DNA of 64,000 nt from Sphingomonas sp. PAMC 26621 (GCF_000251145.1 NZ_AIDW01000024.1:1-64000), one strand, 5' to 3'. Positions 34,288 through 44,328 are shown, counted from the stretch's first letter. Made by a program: numbers and translations. The notes: generated by a model not told the origin, from the sequence alone.

Positions 34288-35543
34288 ACATGCAAGCCCC
34301 GATCGACACCACGCAGCACGCCGCGCCACGCGCCCGCGCGGGCTGGACGCGCTGGCAGAAGCGCGGGCTCATCCTCGTGCCGATCGCGATCGCCGGGGTC
34401 GTCGGCGTCAAGCTGATCGACCATTCCGACGCGGTCGCCGCCGCGCCGCCCCCCGCCGCGGTGACGGTCGCCGCACCGCTGGTCCGCCAGGTCAGCGAGT
34501 GGGACGATTATGTCGGCCGCTTCGCGCCGAGCCGGTCGGTCGAGGTGCGCCCGCGTGTCGCGGGCGAAGTGACGGGCGTGCATTTCCACGACGGCGACGT
34601 GGTCCGCCCGGGCCAGTTGCTGTTCACGATCGACTCGCGCCCCTTCGCCGCCGCGCTCGCGGAAGCGCGCGCCAATGAAGCGAGCGCGCAAAGCGCACTG
34701 GTGCTCGCGCGCACCGATCTCGGTCGCGCGACTCGGCTGATCAAGGACGATGCGGTATCGGCAGGCGAAGTCGACGCGCTCCGCGGCAAGTTGCAAGCCG
34801 CGCAGGCCGGGCTCGCCGCCGCGCAGGCGCGCGTCCGCGCGCGCGCGCTCGACGTGTCGTTCACGCAGATCCGTGCGCCGATCGGCGGGCGCATCTCGGA
34901 CCGCAAGGTCGATGCGGGCAATCAGGTCGCGGGCGGCGAAGGTACCGGCGGCACCGTGCTCACCACGATCAACGCGCTCGACCCGATCTACTTCACCTTC
35001 GACGGGTCCGAGGCGCTGTTCCTCAAGACCCAGCGCGCGCGCCAGCCGGGGGCCGCCGCCCCCGCGGTCGAGATCCAGTTGCAGGACGAGACCGCGCATC
35101 GCTGGAAGGGCAAGCTCGACTTCACCGACAACGGCCTCGACACGCATTCGGGAACGATCCGCGGGCGCGCGGTGCTGCCCAATCCGGGGCTGTTCCTGAC
35201 GCCGGGGATGTTTGGCAACATGCGGCTCGCCAGCGCCGGGACCAGGCCCGCGTTGCTCGTCCCCGACGATGCGGTGCAGACCGACCAAGCGCGCAAGGTG
35301 TTGCTGACGGTCGGGCCCGACAACGTCGTGACCGCCAAGCCGGTGGTGCTCGGTGCGGTAGTCGACGGGATGCGGGTAATCCGCTCGGGCGTTGGCCCGC
35401 AGGATCGGATCATCATCAAGGGCACGCAGATGGCGATGCCGGGGGCCAAGGTGACGCCGACGCTCGGCAAGATCGCGGTGTCGGCGGATGCATCCGCTCC
35501 GATGGCGCAGCCGATCGCAGGCGAAGCGACGCTCTCCAAGTAA
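34284..35543 (+). CDS. RND efflux periplasmic adaptor (membrane fusion protein)
   Basis: The 419-residue protein has an N-terminal membrane anchor (KRGLILVPIAIAGVVGVKLI) and no lipobox cysteine. The barrel-sandwich and hairpin region is clear (RFAPSRSVEVRPRVAGEVTG; LLFTIDSRPFAAAL; long alpha hairpin; VSFTQIRAPIGGRISDRKVD), followed by a beta-barrel and membrane-proximal domain. It belongs to the AcrA/MexE-like group and bridges the pump to the outer-membrane channel. It starts inside the stop of the small upstream gene. A palindromic element separates it from the permease gene by 129 bp. Confidence 0.92.
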   Translation: MNMQAPIDTTQHAAPRARAGWTRWQKRGLILVPIAIAGVVGVKLIDHSDAVAAAPPPAAVTVAAPLVRQVSEWDDYVGRFAPSRSVEVRPRVAGEVTGVHFHDGDVVRPGQLLFTIDSRPFAAALAEARANEASAQSALVLARTDLGRATRLIKDDAVSAGEVDALRGKLQAAQAGLAAAQARVRARALDVSFTQIRAPIGGRISDRKVDAGNQVAGGEGTGGTVLTTINALDPIYFTFDGSEALFLKTQRARQPGAAAPAVEIQLQDETAHRWKGKLDFTDNGLDTHSGTIRGRAVLPNPGLFLTPGMFGNMRLASAGTRPALLVPDDAVQTDQARKVLLTVGPDNVVTAKPVVLGAVVDGMRVIRSGVGPQDRIIIKGTQMAMPGAKVTPTLGKIAVSADASAPMAQPIAGEATLSK

Positions 35544-35547
35544 TGCG

Positions 35548-35638
35548 CTTCCCCGGCGAAGGCCGGGTCCCAGTAGCGATGCGCTCTCCGCTCTAAAAAC
35601 TGCCGTTCCACACCTGGGCCCCGGCCTCCGCCGGGAAG
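35548..35638. repeat. Palindromic element inside the RND operon
   Basis: CTTCCCCGGCGAAGGCCGGG (from 35548) and its near-complement CCCCGGCCTCCGCCGGGAAG (ending 35638) form an imperfect inverted repeat with about 40 bases between the arms. It sits in the only large gap of the efflux operon, between adaptor and permease genes. A hairpin here could stabilise or attenuate the message. Confidence 0.65.
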
Positions 35639-35672
35639 GCCGGGTCGTGGGCGCCGTCCAAGGACAAAATCC

Positions 35673-38600
35673 ATGCGCTTCTCGCGCTTCTTCATCACCC
35701 GGCCGATTTTCGCCGGGGTCATCGCGGTGGTCATCACCATCGTCGGGCTGATCGCCTATTTCAGCCTGCCGGTGTCGCAATATCCTGACATCGTGCCGCC
35801 GACCGTGACGGTCAGCGCGACTTATCCCGGCGCCTCGGCCGAGACGGTCGCGGAGACGGTCGCCGCGCCGATCGAGCAGGAAATCAACGGCGTCGACAAC
35901 ATGCTGTACCAGTCGTCGCAATCGACCGGCGACGGCAAGGTGACGATCACGGTCACCTTCAAGATCGGCACCAACCTCGATGCAGCCCAGGTGCTGGTGC
36001 AGAACCGCGTTGCGGTCGCGGTCCCGCGCCTGCCCGAGGACGTCCAGCGGCTCGGCGTGGTGACGCGCAAGACCAGCCCGGACTTCCTGATGGTCGTCAA
36101 CCTCGTGTCGCCCGACGGCTCGCTGGATCGCGGCTACATCTCCAATTACGCACTGACGCAGGTGCGCGATCGCCTCAGCCGCATCGACGGCGTCGGCGAC
36201 GTGCAACTGTTCGGCGCACGTGATTATTCGATGCGCGTGTGGATCGACCCCGGCCGCGCCGCCGCGCTTGATCTCACCGCCGGCGAGATCGTCGCGGCTT
36301 TGCGCGCGCAGAACGTTCAGGTCGCCGCGGGCACGCTCGGCCAGCCGCCTTATGCGACGGGGAACGCGTTCCAGCTCAACGTCGAGACGCAGGGCCGCCT
36401 GACCGACCCCAAGCAGTTCGCCGACGTGGTGATCCGCACTGACACCGACGGCCGCCAGGTCAAGGTCTCGGACGTCGCCCGCGTCGAGCTCGGCGCGCAG
36501 GATTATGGCGCGAACACCTATCTCAGTGGCAAGCCCACCGTCATCGCCGCGGTCTTCCAGCGCCCCGGCTCGAACGCGCTCGCCGCCGCACAGGCGGTGT
36601 CCGCCGAGATGGAGACGATGTCGAAGAAGTTCCCCAAGGGGCTCGCCTACAAGGTCATCTACAACCCGACCGAGTTCATCGCCCAGTCGATCGACGCGGT
36701 GAAGCACACGCTGATCGAGGCGATGGTGCTGGTCGTGCTCGTCATCCTCGTCTTCCTACAGAAATGGCGCGCCGCGATCATCCCGATCGTCGCGATCCCG
36801 GTCTCGCTGATCGGCACCTTCGCGGTGCTCGCGGCGGTGGGGTATTCGCTCAACAACCTGTCGCTGTTCGGGCTGGTGCTCGCGATCGGGATCGTCGTCG
36901 ATGACGCGATCGTCGTGGTCGAGAATGTCGAACGCAACCTCGAGCACGGCCTCTCCCCGCTCGATGCGGCGCGCAAGTCGATGGACGAAGTGTCGGGCGC
37001 GCTCGTCGCGATCGTGCTGGTGTTGTGCGCGGTGTTCATCCCGACCGTGTTCCTCACCGGATTGTCGGGCGCGTTCTATCGCCAGTTCGCGGTGACGATC
37101 TCGACCGCGACGATCATCTCGCTGCTGCTCTCACTCACCTTGTCGCCAGCACTCGCGGCGATGCTGCTCAAGCCGCATACCGATGCGCATTCGGGCGGTC
37201 GCCTGACCCGGCTCGTCCGGCGTGCGGGCGACGCCTTCAACCGCGGGTTCGAGCGGATGAGCACGGCCTATGGTCGCCTCACCTTCCGCCTCGTCAGCGC
37301 ACCCCGCAAGATGATGCTCGTCTATGGTGGCCTGATCGCGCTCACTGCCTTCGTCTTCACGGTGACGCCCGCAGGGTTCGTCCCCGCGCAGGATCAGGGC
37401 TACTTCCTGACCGTGATCCAGCTCCCGCCCGGCTCCTCGGTCGAGCGCACCGATGCGGTGATGCAGAAGGTCGCCAAGCGCATCCTCCCGCTCGCAGGCG
37501 TCAAGGGCGCGGTGATGCTCGCGGGCTTCGACGGCCCGTCGCAGACGCTCGCCCCCAACAGCGCCGCCGCCTACATCCCGCTCAAGAGCTTCGAGGAACG
37601 CAGGAAGCTCGGCGTCACCTTCGCGGGGATCATGTCCGAAGCGCAAAAGGCGACCGCCGACATCAACGAGGCGCGCTTGCTGATCGTCCCCCCACCGCTG
37701 ATCCAGGGGATCGGCTCCGCAGGTGGCTATCGGCTGATGGTGCAGGACCAGCAGGGGCATGGCTATCAGGAGATGGGCAAGACCGCCTATGACCTGATCG
37801 GCAAGGCCAACCAGACCAAGGGGCTGGCGCAGGTCTACACGTTCTTCGACACCGCCACCCCGCGTATCTTCGCGGACGTCGATCGCACCAAGGCGAACAT
37901 GCTGGGCGTGCCCCCGGAACGCGTGTTCGAGGCGTTGCAGGTCTATCTCGGCTCGGCGTTCGTCAACGACTTCAACCTGCTGGGCCGCACCTACCGCGTC
38001 ACCGCGCAGGCCGATGCGCCGTTCCGCAACACCACCGCCGATATCGCCAACCTCAAGACGCGCTCGAACACCGGGCAGATGGTCCCGATCGGGTCGGTCT
38101 CGACCTTCCGCGACAAGACCGGGCCGTATCGCGTCGTGCGCTACAACCTGTTCCCCGCGGTCGAGGTGGATGGCGACACTGCCAAGGGCTCGTCCTCGGG
38201 CCAGTCGCTGGTCGCGATGGAGAAGCTCGCCGATACCGCCTTGCCCACGGGCTATGCGCATGAATGGACTGGCATCGCCTATCAGCAGAAGTCGGCGGGG
38301 AGCACGGCTGCGCTCGTTTTCGGCATGGCGGTTGTGTTCGTCTTCCTCGTGCTCGCCGCGCAATATGAGAGCCTGACGCTGCCGCTCGCGATCATCCTGA
38401 TCGTGCCGATGTGTCTGCTGGCGGCGATGACCGGGGTGAACCTGCGCGGCATGGACAATAACGTCCTCACCCAGATCGGCCTCGTCGTGCTGATCGCGCT
38501 CGCTGCCAAGAACGCGATCCTCGTGGTCGAGTTTGCCAAGCAAGCGGAGGACGTGGATGGACTCACGCCGATCGAGGCCGCGGTGCGCGCCGCGACCGAC

Positions 38601-38876
38601 CGTCTGCGCCCGATCCTGATGACGAGCTTCGCGTTCATCCTCGGCGCGGTGCCATTGGTGATCGCCGAGGGCGCGGGTGCGGAACTCCGTCAGGCGCTCG
38701 GGACAGCGGTGTTCTTCGGGATGATCGGCGTGACCGGCTTCGGGTTGCTGTTCACCCCCACCTTCTACGTCGTCGCGCGGGCGCTGGCGCAGCGGTTCGA
38801 ACGCCGCCGCCCGGCCCCGGTAGCCGCCGCACCATATGGCCCCGTCGCGCCGCACGCGCTGCAGCCAGCCGAATAG
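35673..38876 (+). CDS. RND multidrug efflux permease (HAE1 family)
   Basis: The 1067-residue, 12-helix inner-membrane pump begins MRFSRFFITRPIFAGVIAVV, the AcrB/MexF-type amphipathic start. The proton relay is intact: the Asp pair in GIVVDDAIVVVENVERN (helix 4) and the Lys in AAKNAILVVEFAK (helix 10). Two large periplasmic loops give the porter and funnel domains. Length and motifs match HAE1 drug pumps. Start ATG 35673 follows CAAGGACAAAATCC. The outer-membrane gene begins eight bases after the stop. The drug range cannot be read from the sequence. Confidence 0.95.
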   Translation: MRFSRFFITRPIFAGVIAVVITIVGLIAYFSLPVSQYPDIVPPTVTVSATYPGASAETVAETVAAPIEQEINGVDNMLYQSSQSTGDGKVTITVTFKIGTNLDAAQVLVQNRVAVAVPRLPEDVQRLGVVTRKTSPDFLMVVNLVSPDGSLDRGYISNYALTQVRDRLSRIDGVGDVQLFGARDYSMRVWIDPGRAAALDLTAGEIVAALRAQNVQVAAGTLGQPPYATGNAFQLNVETQGRLTDPKQFADVVIRTDTDGRQVKVSDVARVELGAQDYGANTYLSGKPTVIAAVFQRPGSNALAAAQAVSAEMETMSKKFPKGLAYKVIYNPTEFIAQSIDAVKHTLIEAMVLVVLVILVFLQKWRAAIIPIVAIPVSLIGTFAVLAAVGYSLNNLSLFGLVLAIGIVVDDAIVVVENVERNLEHGLSPLDAARKSMDEVSGALVAIVLVLCAVFIPTVFLTGLSGAFYRQFAVTISTATIISLLLSLTLSPALAAMLLKPHTDAHSGGRLTRLVRRAGDAFNRGFERMSTAYGRLTFRLVSAPRKMMLVYGGLIALTAFVFTVTPAGFVPAQDQGYFLTVIQLPPGSSVERTDAVMQKVAKRILPLAGVKGAVMLAGFDGPSQTLAPNSAAAYIPLKSFEERRKLGVTFAGIMSEAQKATADINEARLLIVPPPLIQGIGSAGGYRLMVQDQQGHGYQEMGKTAYDLIGKANQTKGLAQVYTFFDTATPRIFADVDRTKANMLGVPPERVFEALQVYLGSAFVNDFNLLGRTYRVTAQADAPFRNTTADIANLKTRSNTGQMVPIGSVSTFRDKTGPYRVVRYNLFPAVEVDGDTAKGSSSGQSLVAMEKLADTALPTGYAHEWTGIAYQQKSAGSTAALVFGMAVVFVFLVLAAQYESLTLPLAIILIVPMCLLAAMTGVNLRGMDNNVLTQIGLVVLIALAAKNAILVVEFAKQAEDVDGLTPIEAAVRAATDRLRPILMTSFAFILGAVPLVIAEGAGAELRQALGTAVFFGMIGVTGFGLLFTPTFYVVARALAQRFERRRPAPVAAAPYGPVAPHALQPAE

Positions 38877-38884
38877 GACCGCTC

Positions 38885-40287
38885 ATGAAAACCCTCCTGC
38901 TCACCGGCCTCTCCGCGCTCTCACTTTCCGCCTGCGCTGCTGGCCCCAACTATGTCGCCCCCCCGGCCCCACCCAAGGCCGCCGCGCCGTTCGTCTCGAC
39001 CAGCGCCGCGACGGTGACATCCCCCGCCGACCAGAACTGGTGGCGGCTGTACCGCGACCCGGTCCTCGACGGTCTCGTCGCGGATGCGCTCGCGGCGAAC
39101 ACGGACCTGCGCGTCGCGGTCGCGCGGCTCGACACCGCCCGCGCCTCGCTGCGCGGCGCCAAGACCGACCGCGAGCCGCAGATCAACGCGGGCGCCAGCG
39201 GCAATTACGCGCGCAGCTCGCAATTGCAGAACCTCCCCGCCTCGACCGCGAGCGCGCCACGTACGATGTCGGCCTCAACGTCAGCTACGAAGTCGACCTG
39301 TCGGGACGCGTCCGTCGCAACGTCGAAGCCGCGCGCGGCGACGTCGGCGCGGCGCAGGCGGATGCGGATGCGGTCCGCGTCTCGATCGTCGCGGCGACGA
39401 CTCGCGCCTATGTCGATGCCGCCTCCTCCGCCGAACGGCTCGGCGTTGCGCGCCGCATCGTCGACCTGCTCGACAAGTCCACCACGCTCACCGGCAAACG
39501 AGTCGACGCAGGCCGCGCGACCAGGCTCGACCAGGTCCGCATCGCCGCGCTCCGCGATCAGCGCGCAGCACTCGTTCCGCAGATCGAAGCCGAACGGCAA
39601 GCCGCGCTGTTCCGCCTCGCCACGCTTACGGGCCGCACGCCGCAGGATCTTCCCGCCGCCGCTGGCGCACGCACCACCACCCCGCGGCTCGACCAACCGA
39701 TCCCGGTCGGCGACGGCGCGGCGCTGCTCGCGCGTCGTCCCGACATTCGCGCCGCCGTACGCCGCCTCGCCGCCGCCACCGCGCGGATCGGCGTGCAGAC
39801 CTCGCAGCTCTATCCGCAGATCTCGCTCGGCGGGTCGATCGGGTCGACCGCGCTGACCGTCGGCGACATCTTCACCGGCGGCCCGGTACGCTGGCTGGTC
39901 GGTCCGCTGCTCAACTGGACGCTCAACCAGTCCGCCGCGCGTGCGCGGATCGCGAGCGCGCAGGCCGAGACGCGCGGCGCGCTCGCGACCTTCGACGGCA
40001 GCGTGCTGACCGCGCTCGAGGAAACCGAGACCGCGCTGTCGACCTACGCGCGCGAACTCGACCGCCGCACGCAGCTCCAGTCCGCACGCGACAATGCCGC
40101 GACCGCCGCACGCATCACCCGCGCGCGCCAGCGCGAGGGGACGATCGACTTCCTCGAAGTGCTCGACGCCGAGCGCACCTTTGCGGACAGCGATGCCGAA
40201 CTCGCGGCGGCGGATGCGCGGATCGCAGGGGCACAGGTCGACCTGTTCCGCGCGCTGGGGGGTGGCTGGCAAACGCAGCACAGCTGA
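38885..40287 (+). pseudogene. OprM/NodT-like outer-membrane efflux lipoprotein, single-base frameshift
   Basis: The first frame gives a lipoprotein signal (LLTGLSALSLSAC, lipobox LSAC), NWWRLYRDPVLDGLV and the start of the periplasmic coiled-coil, up to about 39240. The frame then shifts by one base and continues with ERATYDVGLNVSYEVDLSGR, repeated OEP domains and QREGTIDFLEVLDAERT to the stop at 40287. The break falls in the C-rich string CTCCCCGCCTCGACC. Restoring one base gives about 467 residues, the usual OprM length. Without repair the product ends as out-of-frame sequence well before a usable channel, and the pump would need another outer-membrane partner. Confidence 0.85.
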
Positions 40288-40421
40288 TGCCGGATGGCGT
40301 GCGCAATCGATCCGCGCAGTTCCAGCAAATCATGCTATAGGCCTCTGGCACCTTTATCTCCGTCCTCATGGGGGCGGCATGCACACGGGTCAGTTGCCGA
40401 ATGCATTCTTCGCCTGCCTCC

Positions 40422-41621
40422 ATGAAAGACCTACCGGGGGTTGACGTCCTGTTCGTCAATCATGCCGCCCAGATGGGGGGCGCGGAACTCTCGCTGCTTG
40501 ATCATGCGCGTCATCTCGGGAACAGTTGTTCGGTTCTGCTCTTTACGGATGGTCCATTCCTCAAGGAGTTGCGGCAGTCTGGCGTAAACGTCTCGATCCT
40601 CGGCGGTGCCGCCCGGGTGGTGGCGCTGGCGCGGACGACCGGCATGCTGCGTGGCCTGCGCACGGCCGGGACGATCGCCACCACGGCAGTCGCGATCGCG
40701 CGACGGATGCGCTCGGCGAAGATCACCTACGCCAATTCGCAAAAAGCCGCGGTGCTGACCGCGCTCGCCGCACTGGTCGCGCGGCGACCGATGGTGTGGC
40801 ACCTCCACGATATCATGACCGCGCCGGATTTCAGCGCCGCCAACCGCCGCGTCGTGATCGCCTTGACCAACCGCGCCGCGCAGCTCGTGATCGCCAATTC
40901 CGAAGCGACCGCCGCCGCCTATCGCGCGGTCGGCGGGCGTTGTCCCGTCACCGTCATCCCCAACGGCATCGATCCGGCACCGTTCGAGCACGTATCGCGG
41001 CAGGACGCGCGCGCCTCGGTCGCGGCCGAATTCGGGCTTAGTGCAGCGCCCGTTTACGGGGTGTTCGGCCGGATTTGCGGGTGGAAGGGACAGGCGGTCG
41101 CGATCACCGCGCTAGCGAAAAGCGCAGAGGCGCATCTGCTCGTTGTCGGCGGACCGTTGTTTGGGGAAGAAGCGCAGGACGCCACGCTGCGCGACCTTGC
41201 TGCCCGCCTCGGGATTGCGGACCGTGTCCATTTCTGTGGCTTCAGGCAGGATATCGCACGCCTGATGAGCGCGATGGACGTCGTCCTGCACTGTTCGACC
41301 GAACCCGAACCCTTTGGTCGTGTGATCGTCGAAGGGATGATGGCAGGCGTTCCCGTCATCGCGACGCACGGGGGTGGCGCGAGCGAGATCATCGCAGGCA
41401 GCGGCGCCGGACTGCTGATCGCGCCCGGCGACCCGCAGGCCCTGGCCGAAGCGATCGGATCCGTGATGCGCGACCCGGCGCTTCGGGCGGACATGGCCGC
41501 GCGCGGGCGGGCGCATGCCAGGCGCGACTATGCGCTGGCCTCCGTCCAGCGACGGGTGGATGTAGCACTGGCACCGTGGACCAGCGCGCACCCGATTATG
41601 GCGGGCCATGCTGCCGGGTGA
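40422..41621 (+). CDS. GT4-family glycosyltransferase
   Basis: The protein of about 399 residues opens with VDVLFVNHAAQMGGAELSLL, the GT4 N-terminal loop in a form common in exopolysaccharide synthesis. It carries VTVIPNGIDPAPF, VFGRICGWKGQAVAI and EPEPFGRVIVEGMMAGVPVI, the E-x7-E donor site. I chose ATG 40422 (MKDLPGVDVLF); ATG 40401 and 40368 are in frame but lack a convincing ribosome site. No membrane helix. It is the first of three exopolysaccharide-type glycosyltransferase genes and is followed by an AT-rich gap. Confidence 0.8.
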   Translation: MKDLPGVDVLFVNHAAQMGGAELSLLDHARHLGNSCSVLLFTDGPFLKELRQSGVNVSILGGAARVVALARTTGMLRGLRTAGTIATTAVAIARRMRSAKITYANSQKAAVLTALAALVARRPMVWHLHDIMTAPDFSAANRRVVIALTNRAAQLVIANSEATAAAYRAVGGRCPVTVIPNGIDPAPFEHVSRQDARASVAAEFGLSAAPVYGVFGRICGWKGQAVAITALAKSAEAHLLVVGGPLFGEEAQDATLRDLAARLGIADRVHFCGFRQDIARLMSAMDVVLHCSTEPEPFGRVIVEGMMAGVPVIATHGGGASEIIAGSGAGLLIAPGDPQALAEAIGSVMRDPALRADMAARGRAHARRDYALASVQRRVDVALAPWTSAHPIMAGHAAG

Positions 41622-42033
41622 CAGCATCATCAAGGAAACGCACGAGAATAAGTCTGCGCGCCAGCACCGTCATCCGCAAGAAGCCATAATCGGCACCCGC
41701 ACCGCGCAACGTTCATTGGATAGGACTAGCCTAACTTCAACATCTATCGAACTCCCTCTTGGCTGGGATTGCCCCTGTATTATTGTAATTTTCCCAGAGT
41801 ATATTGTATTACTATCATACAAAGAGTCAGTCAGGCACATATATTGTAGAACCCCCCCTACCTTTGGTTAAGATCTCTCTTGAGAGTCCCCCGAGGTCCC
41901 AAGGCCTTTCATGCCGGATGTACACGTCTTGTGATTCACCCACCAAGTCCGCGGCGAGCCCGATGGCACGCCGACCGTTTCGTACCGCGCCATCGCCTCC
42001 CGTTCTCCATCGTCGCCAGATTCGGTCGTTCCC
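41622..42033. other. AT-rich intergenic region with TATTGTA repeats
   Basis: This 412-bp gap is visibly richer in A and T than the rest of the window. TATTGTA occurs three times on the plus strand (41781, 41802, 41842), spaced 21 and 40 bases, close to two and four helical turns. A small palindrome CTCTCTTGAGAG is at 41875-41886. An 87-codon open frame at 41608-41871 has no coding features. The region probably holds the promoter of the next gene; low GC may also mark transferred DNA. Confidence 0.5.
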
Positions 42034-43143
42034 GTGAAGATATTGTTCAACATGCCGAGCCAGAGCCCAGGCCAGCCGACCGGCGTCGGACGTTTCGGCC
42101 ACGAGTTGCTGCGGCGTCTCGTCGCCAACGGACACGCGACCTATACGTTGCGAACGCGATTCGAACGGCATCACCTTCCCGCGTCGCTCGCCGAAAGCGG
42201 ACGACTGATTCGGATCGCCACGCCGTCGTCGCACGCAGCGGACATGGCGCTGAGTTCGCTTGCGGCGCCGATCTTCTTCCCGCGCAGCAAATTCGACGTC
42301 GTCGTCAACGTCGATCCCCTCGGCCTCTTCATGGGTGGAGGTAGCCGGGTGACCATCGTTCACGACCTCTACTTCGCCGGGATTCCCGGCCTCTATTCCA
42401 GACCCGTCGCCGCAAAGGCGTGGGCGCTGCATCATCTGGTCCTTTCGCGTAGCAAGTTTATCATCGCGATATCGGAATCGACGGCCGACGATGTTCGACG
42501 CTTCTTTCCCGCCGTTGCATCCAGGGTGCGCGTCATCCTGTCGGATTCCACGATGGACGCGGAAGCGGATGAGCGCTGGCTCGCCGCGCTGAAGGGCAAG
42601 CGCTTTGTCCTGACGGTGGCAAATGCCGCCCCCAACAAAAACCTTGGCAGCCTGGCCAAAGCGTTCTGCAGGATTGCCCAGACCGATCCCGACCTGATGC
42701 TGGTCCATGTCGGAAACGATCCCCAGGGGCTGCTGTCCGGTGCGATGGCCGAAGGGGGCATGTCCGCGCGGTTGATCCGGCACCGCGGGATCGGCGACCC
42801 GGCCCTCGCCGCCTTGTACGAGACGGCGCTTTGCCTCGTCGTCCCATCCTATTACGAAGGATTTTGCCTCCCGCTGGTCGAGGCGCAACGCTACGGCTGC
42901 CCCATCCTCTTCGCCGACAGCCCCGGCACTGCGGAAACCGGCGGGATCGGGGGATTGTCGTTCAAGCCGGACGACCTTGCCGGGCTGACCCGGTGCCTGG
43001 GTCGCGTGGTTTCCAGCGCCACCTTGCGCACCACATTGCGCAGCCGCGGCTATCGTAACGCGAAGCGCTTCTCCTGGGAACGCGCCGCGCGCCAGTATGA
43101 GGAAGTGTTCGACGCCGCCGCCCGGTCGATTACCCCCGCCTGA
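42034..43143 (+). CDS. GT4-family glycosyltransferase
   Basis: The 369-residue protein begins MKILFNMPSQSPGQPTGVGR, a GT4 N-terminus with a TGVGR glycine loop. It contains TIVHDLYFAGIPGLYS, FVLTVANAAPNKNLGSLA and VPSYYEGFCLPLVEAQRYGC, the donor-binding E-x7-E helix. The start is GTG 42034. Codon use looks somewhat less GC-biased than in neighbouring metabolic genes, in keeping with polysaccharide loci that change by transfer (impression only). It ends three bases before the convergent GT2 gene. The product is probably a sugar transferase for a surface or secreted polysaccharide. Confidence 0.82.
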   Translation: MKILFNMPSQSPGQPTGVGRFGHELLRRLVANGHATYTLRTRFERHHLPASLAESGRLIRIATPSSHAADMALSSLAAPIFFPRSKFDVVVNVDPLGLFMGGGSRVTIVHDLYFAGIPGLYSRPVAAKAWALHHLVLSRSKFIIAISESTADDVRRFFPAVASRVRVILSDSTMDAEADERWLAALKGKRFVLTVANAAPNKNLGSLAKAFCRIAQTDPDLMLVHVGNDPQGLLSGAMAEGGMSARLIRHRGIGDPALAALYETALCLVVPSYYEGFCLPLVEAQRYGCPILFADSPGTAETGGIGGLSFKPDDLAGLTRCLGRVVSSATLRTTLRSRGYRNAKRFSWERAARQYEEVFDAAARSITPA

Positions 43144-43146
43144 AGA

Positions 43147-44040
43147 TCATATGTCGAGGATCCTGCCGGGATCGAGCGTGCCGCGAATCAGATCCAGGAA
43201 CGCCTTTACGTTGCCGCGCAATCGCCCTGCACGATCGACCCACGGCTCGGGATACAAGGCGCGCAGGACGTTCATCCCGACATTGTTCGTCATGCACCGT
43301 AACGCCGTGCGCAGCCGCAGCGTGCCCTTTCGGTAGAGGTAGATCGGATTGGCAATCTGCGAATAGCCCAGCCGCACCCCACTCGTCCGCCCGCTCTTAA
43401 CCCCCTGATGCACCCCCGCGAACGCGTTCGTGAAAGCCACCATTCCCCGGCCGAGCAACCGCGATCCGAAATCCACGTCCTCGAGCCATCCGTACAGCGG
43501 GAGCCGCTCGTCAAAGCGGAGATCCCCGATTGCGCTTGAGCGATACGCCATGTTGCACCCATAGACGCCGGAATCGTGCGCCCGGATCCAGATCGGGGGC
43601 GGCGTGGCCGCATCATAGGCCGACACCGCTGCCAGGGCGGTCGCATAGTCATGCCCCCGGCCACCGATCCCGTCCAGGATCAGATGCCCGGAAGCCGCGA
43701 TCAAATCGGCATTGTCCTGGAAGAGCGCCCGGATGTTCTCGATCGCCCGGCAAGACGCGATATAGTCGTCGTCGAAGAAGGCGATGATATCGAACTGGTC
43801 GATCGTCCAGTCGATCCCGTAATTGCGCTGGACGGTCAGACCCTTCGGACTGATAAGGACGCGCGCGTCATCGGGAAGCGCGTCCGGCGCCGGAAGATCG
43901 TCCTGACTCGCAACGATCAGATAGACCGCATCCGGTTGGCATGTCTGGGCCAGAAGTTGCTGCTTCCACTGCGCAAGTTCACGGGGGCGTCCCGTACTGG
44001 CGATGATGACCGCAATCGATAGTGACGTAGAGAACGGCAT
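43147..44040 (-). CDS. Family 2 (GT-A) glycosyltransferase
   Basis: The 297-residue protein opens with IAVIIASTGRPRELAQWKQQ, the first GT-A strand, then the DxD-type metal site IIAFFDDDYI (about residues 85-95) and the acceptor-side block YGWLEDVDFGSRLLGRG. No membrane helix is obvious. It resembles GT2 enzymes of exopolysaccharide clusters. Its ATG has no strong ribosome site in view. It is convergent with the preceding GT4 gene and divergent from the frameshifted TonB receptor gene. Confidence 0.8.
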   Translation of the reverse strand: MPFSTSLSIAVIIASTGRPRELAQWKQQLLAQTCQPDAVYLIVASQDDLPAPDALPDDARVLISPKGLTVQRNYGIDWTIDQFDIIAFFDDDYIASCRAIENIRALFQDNADLIAASGHLILDGIGGRGHDYATALAAVSAYDAATPPPIWIRAHDSGVYGCNMAYRSSAIGDLRFDERLPLYGWLEDVDFGSRLLGRGMVAFTNAFAGVHQGVKSGRTSGVRLGYSQIANPIYLYRKGTLRLRTALRCMTNNVGMNVLRALYPEPWVDRAGRLRGNVKAFLDLIRGTLDPGRILDI

Positions 44041-44216
44041 GTATCGCTCAACCCCCCGGTTGCGACTTCATACGACCGGATGATAGGTCGCGCTAGCGCC
44101 GGGCGGAACGATGCCCCACGCAATCTGGCCTATTACTGTACGCTGTCACGACCCGCTTTTCGTGGATCGACCTGGAGACGGCACGACACGACGTCGGGAA
44201 CTGCGGTTTTCCAGTA

Positions 44217-44255
44217 TTGTGGCTTTGTTTCCAAATAGTCACAAAAAATCCACAA
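44217..44255. promoter_or_regulatory. Inverted repeat upstream of the Oar-like receptor gene
   Basis: TTGTGG (44217) and CCACAA (ending 44255) are the ends of a 39-bp imperfect inverted repeat whose inside also pairs in part (TGT/ACA). It lies in the AT-richer part of the 288-bp gap between divergent genes, 74 bp before the receptor start, and may be an operator or promoter region. Confidence 0.3.
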
Positions 44256-44328
44256 GGCCTGGGTAGAGGGACCGCGGGGAGCGGGGGCCAGTCGGCACCG
44301 ACTCTATCGATCACAGGGGGATTCATCA

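Noticed and set aside
41608..41871. 87-codon open frame in the AT-rich gap
   Set aside because: No ribosome site, no recognisable domain, and it overlaps the 3' end of the upstream gene; composition does not look coding.
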